A stretch of 5,019 nt of DNA from Phycisphaerales bacterium (GTDB lineage Bacteria > Planctomycetota > Phycisphaerae > Phycisphaerales > UBA1924). The stretch lies in contig JAJDDH010000271.1 of NCBI GenBank assembly GCA_029260415.1, positions 1 through 5,019 on the forward strand, read 5' to 3'. Below are positions 1 through 5,019 of the stretch, piece after piece. A program made the position numbers and the translations under genes. The stretch's first letter is position 1, and each line of letters starts with the position of its first letter. Below the pieces are notes generated by a model. It was not told where the DNA came from. It was given only the letters and a program-made list of their open reading frames with translations, and ran no database searches.

Positions 1-1
1 G

Positions 2-1003
2 TGGGCGCAGACGCGGTTCCAGTTCCAGCTGGCGCTGGCGGAGTTCGAGCTAGTGCGCGAGAAGATCGCGCACATGAGCAGCCTGAGCTACGCGATGGAC
101 GCGGTGCTGTACATGACCACGGGCATGCTGGACCGGCACGACGAGGACATCATGCTCGAGACGGCGATCTGCAAGGTCTTCTGCTCGGAGATGGGGTGGC
201 AATCGGTCAACGACGCGGTCCAGATCATGGGCGGCGAGGGGTACATGACCGAGAACGAGATCGAGCGGATCTTCCGCGACTCGCGGATCAACACGATCGT
301 CGAGGGCGCGAATGAGGTGATGCAGGGGTTCATCTTCGGGTACGGCGGGAAGCAGCTCGCGGAGAAGATGCTGGGCGTCAAGGACGCGGTGGACGGGCTG
401 CGGTTCTCGCCCGCGGTGATTCGCGCGGCGATCCCGCTGGGGTCCGAGGTGTTCCTGGGCATCCGGAGGCGGAGCCCGGACGCGCCGAGCCTGAGCGACG
501 AGCTGAAGCCGTACGGCGAGCGGCTGTGCCGGCACATCTCGGAGCTGACGTACCAGTTCAAGAAGGCGAGCAAGATGCACGACGCGAAGATCATCGAGCG
601 TCAGTGCGTGCAGGCGCGGATCGCGGACGCGGCGATCTACATCCACGCGTGGGGGTGCACGCTGAGCCGGCTGGACCGGGACATCCGCGAGGGTGGAGAG
701 GGGACGGAGTTCGAGGCGAACAAGGCCGCGGCGTTGCACTTCTTCGAGATCGCGGAGCTGGAGATCGCGGACCGGTACCGCGGGATCTATGAGAACGCGG
801 ACAAGTCCATGCTCAAGGCAGCGGACCTGGCGCTGAAGCACTCGGACACGCTGCCCAACTCGGATTATTCGATCCACGAGAAGTCGCCCAACGCGCAGGG
901 GACGGGGCGCGACCTGAAGCAGGACAGCATCAAGCAGTTCCCGGGGCACCACCACTATGTTTCGGGTGGCACGGGGCGCGAGGCGATGGAATCGGCGAGC
1001 TGA
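2..1003 (+). CDS. acyl-CoA dehydrogenase, VLCAD/ACAD9-like, 3' part only (5' end outside window)
   Basis: This is the C-terminal 333 residues of an FAD-dependent acyl-CoA dehydrogenase, which oxidises an acyl-CoA to the trans-2-enoyl-CoA and passes electrons to electron-transfer flavoprotein. The reading frame is open from base 2 and the protein reads in-frame across the window edge, so the GTG at 53 is an internal valine and not a start. Visible residues 74-81 are QIMGGEGY, the conserved flavin-contact segment. Residues 92-96 are RDSRI, followed by IVEGANEV, where Glu101 sits at the position of the catalytic base of VLCAD (EGTND/E motif). About 220 residues follow the catalytic motif, far more than in short or medium-chain enzymes. 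This matches the extra C-terminal domain of VLCAD and ACAD9, which in mitochondria aids membrane association and dimerisation. The protein ends in a His-rich stretch (GHHHY) and TGA. Chain-length preference cannot be read from this fragment. Confidence 0.93.
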   Translation, partial: WAQTRFQFQLALAEFELVREKIAHMSSLSYAMDAVLYMTTGMLDRHDEDIMLETAICKVFCSEMGWQSVNDAVQIMGGEGYMTENEIERIFRDSRINTIVEGANEVMQGFIFGYGGKQLAEKMLGVKDAVDGLRFSPAVIRAAIPLGSEVFLGIRRRSPDAPSLSDELKPYGERLCRHISELTYQFKKASKMHDAKIIERQCVQARIADAAIYIHAWGCTLSRLDRDIREGGEGTEFEANKAAALHFFEIAELEIADRYRGIYENADKSMLKAADLALKHSDTLPNSDYSIHEKSPNAQGTGRDLKQDSIKQFPGHHHYVSGGTGREAMESAS

Positions 1004-1018
1004 GAACGACGGCGCTAC

Positions 1019-1047
1019 GCTCTGTCCCGGGCACGCCCGGGCTGAGC
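1019..1047 (+). repeat. GC-rich inverted repeat in the gap between the acyl-CoA dehydrogenase and E1alpha genes
   Basis: The core is CCCGGG (1026-1031), a 4-nt loop CACG, and CCCGGG (1036-1041). An outer 4-bp arm GCTC (1019-1022) pairs with GAGC (1044-1047), with a small internal loop and one possible extra G-C pair between the arms. The hairpin begins 16 nt after the upstream stop codon. No T-tract follows, so it does not meet the usual intrinsic-terminator pattern. It could be a weak terminator, an mRNA-processing or stabilising hairpin, or chance in GC-rich DNA. Confidence 0.5.
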
Positions 1048-1071
1048 CACTCTCACCACACGGAGGCGGGC

Positions 1072-2199
1072 ATGCCCCGACGCAAGGCCTACGAGGCGAA
1101 GATTGATTATCTCCAGATCCTCGACGAGAACGGGAAGTTCGACGCTCGTCTGGGCAAGGACACGCTGAGCGACGAGCAGGTCATTGATGCGTACGAGCAG
1201 ATGTGGATCTGCCGTGAGCTTGATGAGACGGCGTTCAAGCTGCAGCGTTCCGGGCGGATGGGGACGTACCCGCAGAACAAGGGCCAGGAGGCCGCGGCGG
1301 TGGGTTCGGCGCTGGCGATGACCAAGGGCCAGGACTGGCTGGTGCCGTGCTACCGCGAGAACGCGGCGTTGTTCATGCACGGGCTGCCCATGCACTACAT
1401 CCTGCTGCACTGGATGGGCGACGAGCGGGGCAACCAGATCCCCGAGGGCGTGAACCAGACGCCTCTTTCCATTCCTATTGGCACGCACATGCTGCACGCG
1501 ACGGGGATCGCGTGGGCGACCAAGCTTCGCAAGGAGAAGGACAAGGCGGTCATCACGTACTTCGGTGACGGCGCAACCAGCGAGGGCGACTTCCACGGTG
1601 CGATGAACTTCGCGTCGACGCTGAAGGTGCCCGTCGTGTTCTTCTGCCAGAACAACGAGTGGGCGATCTCGGTGCCCAGGCACGAGCAGATGAACTCCCC
1701 CACTGTGGCGCAGAAAGCGATCGCGTACGAGATGCCGACGATCCGGGTGGACGGGAACGACCTGTTCGCGGTGTACAAGGCGGTCAAGGACGCGCGGGAC
1801 CGCGCGGTCGAGGGCGGGGGGCCGAGCTTTATCGAGGCCGTGACGTATCGCCTGGGCGACCACACCACGGCGGACGATGCGCGGCGCTACCGCGACCAGA
1901 AGGAACTGGACGCGTGGCTGGAGAAGGACCCGCTGATCCGGACGCGGAAGTTCCTTGAGTCGAAGGACCTGTGGAGCGAAAAGCAGCAGAAGAAGCTGGG
2001 CGAGCGGGCGAAGAAGATCGTGTCGGAAGTCGTGAAGACGGCCGAGGGGATCGCGGAGCCGAGCACGAACGACATCTTCGACTACACGTTCGCGGAGCTG
2101 TGCGATGACCTGAAGACGCAGCGGGACACGATGCGGACAAACTCGCTGGGGCAGCACCCCGAGCAGGCGGGGCTGCGGAATCAGGCCGAGCGGGTGTAG
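1072..2199 (+). CDS. pdhA: 2-oxoacid (probably pyruvate) dehydrogenase E1 component, alpha subunit
   Basis: This 375-residue protein is the thiamine-diphosphate (ThDP)-binding alpha subunit of a heterotetrameric 2-oxoacid dehydrogenase E1. With the beta subunit it decarboxylates the 2-oxoacid and reductively acylates the lipoyl group of E2. The ThDP/Mg motif starts with GDG at residues 165-167 (FGDGATSEGDF) and ends with Asn194-Asn195, the standard GDG-X26-NN spacing. The segment GRMGTYPQNKGQEA (61-74) and the active-site loop YRLGDHTTADDARRYR (259-274) are typical of the family. His264 aligns with the loop histidine required for E2 acylation, and Thr265 takes the place of the serine phosphorylated in mitochondrial enzymes. 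The ATG at 1072 is preceded by GGAGG at 1062-1066 with 5-nt spacing, which supports this start. Length matches bacterial PdhA (about 360-370 residues). The DHTTADD loop resembles branched-chain E1alpha as much as pyruvate E1alpha, so substrate is an inference. Confidence 0.92.
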   Translation: MPRRKAYEAKIDYLQILDENGKFDARLGKDTLSDEQVIDAYEQMWICRELDETAFKLQRSGRMGTYPQNKGQEAAAVGSALAMTKGQDWLVPCYRENAALFMHGLPMHYILLHWMGDERGNQIPEGVNQTPLSIPIGTHMLHATGIAWATKLRKEKDKAVITYFGDGATSEGDFHGAMNFASTLKVPVVFFCQNNEWAISVPRHEQMNSPTVAQKAIAYEMPTIRVDGNDLFAVYKAVKDARDRAVEGGGPSFIEAVTYRLGDHTTADDARRYRDQKELDAWLEKDPLIRTRKFLESKDLWSEKQQKKLGERAKKIVSEVVKTAEGIAEPSTNDIFDYTFAELCDDLKTQRDTMRTNSLGQHPEQAGLRNQAERV

Positions 2200-2232
2200 G
2201 ACGAAGCGACGAAGAGACCAGAGACGGAGAGG

Positions 2233-2249
2233 GCCGGCAGGGAGCCGGC
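2233..2249 (+). repeat. inverted repeat in the E1alpha-E1beta gap
   Basis: GCCGGC (2233-2238) and GCCGGC (2244-2249) flank a 5-nt loop AGGGA, giving a perfect 6-bp stem. Two further pairs are possible outside one G-G mismatch (A2230-T2252, G2231-C2251). It lies 33 nt after the E1alpha stop and just upstream of the E1beta ribosome-binding site, so it could shape translation initiation or mRNA stability. No T-tract follows. Chance occurrence is possible given the base composition. Confidence 0.45.
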
Positions 2250-2268
2250 GCTACCGAGGGAACAGAGC

Positions 2269-3243
2269 ATGGCGCAGCTGACACTTGTTCAGGCGATTAA
2301 TCAGGCCCTCGATCAGGAGATGGAGCGCGACGAGCGCGTGATCATCCTGGGCGAGGACGTGGGCGTGAACGGCGGGGTGTTCCGCGTGACCGAGGGGCTT
2401 GCCGAGAAGCACGGCAAGCACCGGGTGCAGAACACGCCGCTGGACGAGTCGGGGATCATGGGCTCGGCGGTCGGGCTGGCGATGGCGGGCATGCGTCCGA
2501 TCCCGGAGATCCAGTTCGAGGGGTTCCTGGGCCCGGCGTACGACCAGCTGGTCAACCACGCGGCCCGGTTCCGCACGCGGACGCGCGGGGCGATCACGAT
2601 TCCGCTGACGGTGCGTGTTCCCGTCGGGGGCGGCATTCATGCCCCGGAGTTGCACTCGGACTCGCCCGAGGCGATCTACGCGCACCACCCGGGGCTGAAG
2701 GTGCTGATGCCTAGCACGCCGTACGACGCGAAGGGGATGCTGCTGAGCGCGATCCGCGACCCGGACCCGTGCGTGTTCTTCGAGCCCAAGCGGGTGTACC
2801 GGAGCTTCCGCGAGGAGGTGCCCGAGGAGGAGTACACGATCGAGATCGGCAAGGCGAAGGTGGTGTCCGAGGGCGACGACCTGACGGTGGTGACCTGGGG
2901 CGCGAGCGTGTTCCAGTGCCTGGAGATGATGGACGAGCTGCCCGAGGATGTCAGCGTGGAGCTGATCGACCTGCGGACGATCTACCCGATGGACATCGAC
3001 ACGGTGGCCCAGAGCGTGGAGAAGACGGGTCGGTGCGTGATCGTGCACGAGGCGCCCAAGACATGCGGTCTGGGGGCGGAGCTGATCGCGCGGATCCAGG
3101 AGCGGTGTTTCCTGAGCCTGGAGGCGCCCGTGCAGCGGGTGGCGGGGTTCGACACGGTGATGCCGTACTACAAGCTGGAGCTGGACTACCTGCCGGACGC
3201 GAGTCGCATCGGCGAGGGCGTGAAGGCGTGTCTGGCGTACTGA
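2269..3243 (+). CDS. pdhB: 2-oxoacid (probably pyruvate) dehydrogenase E1 component, beta subunit
   Basis: This 324-residue protein is the partner of the alpha subunit just upstream and completes the ThDP active site. The N-terminal transketolase-like pyrimidine-binding domain starts with LGEDVGVNGGVFRVTEGL. It has TPLDESGIMG (56-65), in which Glu60 is the glutamate that activates the thiamine aminopyrimidine. HAPELHSDSPEA (124-135) matches the ELHSDS motif of Bacillus-type PdhB and contains the active-site histidine (His129). The C-terminal transketolase domain starts near residue 193 (IGKAKVVSEGDDLTVVTWG) and includes LIDLRTIYPMD and IVHEAPKTCGLGAE. Length agrees with the usual 325 or so residues, so the gene is intact. 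The ATG is preceded by GAGGG at 2256-2260 with 8-nt spacing. It follows the alpha gene by 69 nt and precedes the E2 gene by 41 nt, consistent with one operon. Confidence 0.93.
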   Translation: MAQLTLVQAINQALDQEMERDERVIILGEDVGVNGGVFRVTEGLAEKHGKHRVQNTPLDESGIMGSAVGLAMAGMRPIPEIQFEGFLGPAYDQLVNHAARFRTRTRGAITIPLTVRVPVGGGIHAPELHSDSPEAIYAHHPGLKVLMPSTPYDAKGMLLSAIRDPDPCVFFEPKRVYRSFREEVPEEEYTIEIGKAKVVSEGDDLTVVTWGASVFQCLEMMDELPEDVSVELIDLRTIYPMDIDTVAQSVEKTGRCVIVHEAPKTCGLGAELIARIQERCFLSLEAPVQRVAGFDTVMPYYKLELDYLPDASRIGEGVKACLAY

Positions 3244-3284
3244 GTCGGCGTTTGGGATTGAGTATTCAGCACTAGGAAGAACCG

Positions 3285-4658
3285 ATGGCACACGCGAAGA
3301 GCACAGATCCCAACGTCTTCATCCTGCCTGACCTGGGCGAGGGTGTGCACGAGGCCGAGCTGATCGACTGGAAGGTCAGCGAGGGCGACACGGTCGAGGA
3401 GCACCAGATCCTGGCCGAGATGGAGACGGACAAGGCGCTCGTTGAGGTGCCCAGCCCGCGGGCGGGGACGATCAAGACGCTGCACGGCAGCGCGGGCGAG
3501 ATCCTGAACGTGGGCAACCCGCTGGTGACGTACGTGGGCGGGGGCGACAACAACGGCGAGCCGATCCAGCAGGGCGTGCGGACGCACGAGATGGACGCGC
3601 AGGAGCACGCGGCGGAGGTCGTGGGCGAGGAGCGCGAGGACGCGGGGACCGTGGTCGGCGCGATGGGCGGCGACCTTGGCGGTGTCGCGTCCAAGGACGG
3701 CAAGGCGCTGGCGACGCCCGCGGTGCGCCGCCTGGCGCGCGACATGGGCGTGGACATCAACGCGGTGATCGGCTCGGGCATGGGCGGGCGTGTGCTGGCC
3801 AAGGACGTGAAGTCGTTCACGGGCGGGGGCGCTCCCGCGCCGGCCCGCGCGTCGGCCCCGGCGGCGCCCGTGATCGCGACGCAGAGCTTCGCGCCCGCGC
3901 CCAGCGCGGCGCCGGCGCCCAGCCAGCAGACGCAGTTTGCGCCCGGCGCGGACACGGCCCGCATTCCCTTCCGGGGTGTGCGCCGGACGATCGCCAACCG
4001 CCTGCGCGAGAGCGTGAACAACGCGGTGCACTTCACGGTGATGGACGAGGCGGACGTGAGCGCGCTCGACTCGCTCCGCAAGCAGCTCGCGGCGGCGTCG
4101 GGCGAGAAGGTCAGCTTCCTGCCCTTCGTGTGCTCGGCTGTGGCCCGCGTGCTCACCGGCCAGTTCGGCGCGCTCAACGCGACGGTCGAGGGCGAGGGCA
4201 CCGACGAGATGGCGGTCCTGCAGCACCGGGCGGTGCACATGGGGATCGCGACGGACACGGACACGGGGCTGATGGTGCCAGTGCTGCGCGACTGCGACAA
4301 GCTGGGCGTGCTGGAGATCGGGCGCCAGGTCGGCGCGATCGCGGGCGCGGCCCGCAGCCGGTCGATCCCGCGTGAGCAGCTGATGGGCTCGACGTTCACG
4401 ATCAGCAACGTGGGCAGCTACGCGGGTCGGTTCGCGACGCCCGTGATCAACGCGCCCGAGGTCGCGATCCTGGCGGTTGGGCGCAACCGCGAGGGGATGG
4501 TGGTCAAGGACGGCTGGTTTAAGAGCGGGAAGCTGATGCCGCTGAGCCTGGCGTGCGATCACCGGGTGGTGGACGGGGCGACGGCGGCGCTGGCGCTGGC
4601 GGAGATTGTCCGCCTGCTGCAGGACCCGAATCAGCTTCTGACGCCCGCGAGGGGGTAA
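3285..4658 (+). CDS. pdhC: dihydrolipoamide acyltransferase (E2) of the 2-oxoacid dehydrogenase complex, one lipoyl domain
   Basis: This 457-residue protein is the structural and catalytic core of the complex. It accepts the acyl group from E1 on a swinging lipoyl arm and transfers it to CoA. Residues about 10-80 form one biotinyl/lipoyl domain (FILPDLGEGVHEAEL), with lipoyl-lysine Lys50 in METDKALVEV. An acidic, glycine-containing linker (about 81-140) leads to the peripheral subunit-binding domain at 142-178 (TPAVRRLARDMGVD, then GSGMGGRVLAKDV). An Ala/Pro-rich flexible linker (about 180-222) joins this to the acyltransferase domain (about 225-457). That domain shows IPFRGVRRTIANRL, ATDTDTGLMVPV (322-333), GSTFTISN (368-375) and the catalytic DHRVVDG with His426 and Asp430. 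The ATG follows AGGAAG at 3274-3279 with 5-nt spacing. One lipoyl domain matches Bacillus-type PdhC and BCKDH E2, not the multi-lipoyl AceF type. Acetyl versus branched-chain acyl specificity cannot be settled by eye. Confidence 0.92.
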   Translation: MAHAKSTDPNVFILPDLGEGVHEAELIDWKVSEGDTVEEHQILAEMETDKALVEVPSPRAGTIKTLHGSAGEILNVGNPLVTYVGGGDNNGEPIQQGVRTHEMDAQEHAAEVVGEEREDAGTVVGAMGGDLGGVASKDGKALATPAVRRLARDMGVDINAVIGSGMGGRVLAKDVKSFTGGGAPAPARASAPAAPVIATQSFAPAPSAAPAPSQQTQFAPGADTARIPFRGVRRTIANRLRESVNNAVHFTVMDEADVSALDSLRKQLAAASGEKVSFLPFVCSAVARVLTGQFGALNATVEGEGTDEMAVLQHRAVHMGIATDTDTGLMVPVLRDCDKLGVLEIGRQVGAIAGAARSRSIPREQLMGSTFTISNVGSYAGRFATPVINAPEVAILAVGRNREGMVVKDGWFKSGKLMPLSLACDHRVVDGATAALALAEIVRLLQDPNQLLTPARG

Positions 4659-4707
4659 GGGCGGGAATGTTGTCAGGGTGGGGATGGTTTGAGCGGTAGG
4701 GTTCTGG

Positions 4708-4735
4708 ACACCCTCGGGGAGGATTCCCGGGGTGT
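4708..4735 (+). repeat. imperfect hairpin in the 113-nt gap after the E2 gene
   Basis: ACACCC (4708-4713) pairs with GGGTGT (4730-4735). After a T-G wobble and one bulged C, an inner GGG-CCC stem continues toward a short purine-rich loop. It lies 49 nt after the E2 stop and is the best structural candidate for an end-of-operon signal. There is no T-run after it (the sequence continues ATGGGACACGG), so intrinsic termination is doubtful. It could instead sit in the leader of the next gene. The right arm can alternatively pair with downstream ACAC (4741-4744). Confidence 0.4.
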
Positions 4736-4757
4736 ATGGGACACGGATCCTCAGACT

Positions 4758-4765
4758 GGAAGGGG
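4758..4765 (+). promoter_or_regulatory. ribosome-binding site of the basic secreted protein gene
   Basis: The purine run GGAAGGGG ends 6 nt before the ATG at 4772 and is followed by CCGCC. It is the main reason for choosing this start, together with the signal peptide that follows immediately. Confidence 0.55.
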
Positions 4766-4771
4766 GCCGCC

Positions 4772-5019
4772 ATGCGCGGACGCCTGCTCACCATCGCAAT
4801 CGTCGCGCTCGCCACCCTGGCGGGTGAATCAGTGGCACAGGTCAACTCACGGGTTCGATCGAACCAGAACCTGGCGCAGCGACAGCAGGCGCAGCGGCAG
4901 GCGGCGACGCGCTCGCAGCCGACCCGGGCCCGGGCAACGGCGCCGCGAGCGCAGCGTCAGCCGGCGCGGAGCGTGCAGCGTTCCGCGCCGAGCCGGAACT
5001 CGGTGGGGACGAGATCAAG
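4772..5019 (+). CDS. putative secreted Arg/Gln-rich basic protein, 5' part only (3' end outside window)
   Basis: The frame is open from the ATG at 4772 to the window end, giving 82 residues; family not recognised. The N-terminus looks like a Sec signal peptide: MRGR, then a hydrophobic stretch LLTIAIVALATLAG (5-18), then ESVA with a plausible cleavage after Ala22 (Ser-Val-Ala). The remaining visible part (23-82) is low in complexity, with 13 Arg, 11 Gln, many Ala, Ser, Thr and Pro, and no Lys, Asp or Glu, so it is strongly basic and probably disordered. It carries no recognised domain; any folded domain would lie beyond the window. It is separated from the E2 gene by 113 nt with a hairpin, so it is probably a separate transcription unit and not part of the dehydrogenase complex. 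Possible roles, such as a cell-surface or nucleic-acid-binding linker, are speculation. Confidence 0.65.
   Translation, partial: MRGRLLTIAIVALATLAGESVAQVNSRVRSNQNLAQRQQAQRQAATRSQPTRARATAPRAQRQPARSVQRSAPSRNSVGTRS
4852..4865. repeat. perfect 14-bp palindrome inside the basic protein gene
   Basis: GGTTCGATCGAACC reads the same on both strands with no central spacer. It starts 80 bases after the start codon and encodes part of the region just after the signal peptide (Val28 to Gln32). It could be a binding site for a dimeric protein or chance; roughly 0.3 such palindromes are expected in 5 kb of random sequence. Confidence 0.4.

Noticed and set aside
1..315. Plus-strand open frame beginning with GTG at base 1
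   Set aside because: It is in a different frame from the acyl-CoA dehydrogenase, which covers the same bases with family motifs, and its Gly/Arg/His-rich translation is meaningless.
50..955. Long open frame on the minus strand (about 300 codons) opposite the acyl-CoA dehydrogenase
   Set aside because: Its translation is Arg/Leu/Val/His-rich with no recognisable motif, as expected for the antisense of G/C-ended codons, and the plus strand encodes a clear enzyme.
1015..2157. Minus-strand open frame of 380 codons opposite E1alpha
   Set aside because: Composition is typical of a GC-rich shadow frame, with no motif. E1alpha on the plus strand is unambiguous.
4253..4268. Short GACACG tandem repeat in the E2 gene
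   Set aside because: It encodes the family-conserved Thr-Asp-Thr-Asp-Thr-Gly segment and has only two units, so it is coding constraint and not a repeat element.
3186..4562. Minus-strand open frame of 458 codons opposite the E2 gene
   Set aside because: It is as long as the real gene but is an Arg/His/Leu-rich shadow without domains, and it crosses the E1beta-E2 junction. The plus-strand E2 has all catalytic motifs.
4670..4702. TTGTCA as a possible -35 element for the secreted-protein gene
   Set aside because: No acceptable -10 box lies 16-18 nt downstream; the nearest T/A-containing hexamer is a poor match with 21-nt spacing.
4519..4845. Minus-strand open frame of 108 codons spanning the E2 end and the following gap
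   Set aside because: It is a Pro/Ser-rich translation without motifs, overlapping the E2 catalytic end and the signal-peptide gene on the other strand.
4849..4866. GGGTTCGATC resembling a tRNA T-arm
   Set aside because: No acceptor stem, anticodon arm or D-arm can be placed around it, and it lies within an open frame with a signal peptide. The palindrome explains the resemblance.

Overview
The window is GC-rich (about two thirds G+C by eye). Every convincing gene lies on the + strand and is closely spaced. In order it holds the 3' part of a long-type acyl-CoA dehydrogenase gene (2-1003), a complete E1alpha-E1beta-E2 gene set for a pyruvate or branched-chain 2-oxoacid dehydrogenase complex (1072-2199, 2269-3243, 3285-4658), and the 5' end of a gene for a secreted, very basic Arg/Gln-rich protein (4772 to the window end).

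The three complex genes fit together as one enzyme. E1alpha and E1beta form the thiamine-diphosphate-dependent decarboxylase. E2 carries one lipoyl domain, an E3/E1-binding domain and the acyltransferase core. The E3 dihydrolipoamide dehydrogenase gene is not in the window and must be encoded elsewhere. The upstream acyl-CoA dehydrogenase also produces or consumes acyl-CoA in central carbon metabolism. It could share transcription with the complex genes, but a hairpin-forming sequence lies in the 68-nt gap between them.

The organism is a high-GC bacterium. The heterodimeric Gram-positive/mitochondrial-type E1, the VLCAD/ACAD9-like acyl-CoA dehydrogenase with a long C-terminal extension, and the secreted Arg-rich protein would fit a planctomycete-like lineage such as Phycisphaerae. 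This is a weak inference: no rRNA or other marker gene is present.

The gaps are short (68, 69, 41 and 113 nt). Three of the four contain a GC-rich inverted repeat, none followed by a T-tract. I see no CRISPR array, mobile element, tRNA or rRNA. The window is mostly ordinary metabolism. The items most worth a second look are the unresolved substrate of the complex, the intergenic hairpins, the truncated secreted basic protein and a perfect 14-bp palindrome inside that protein's gene.
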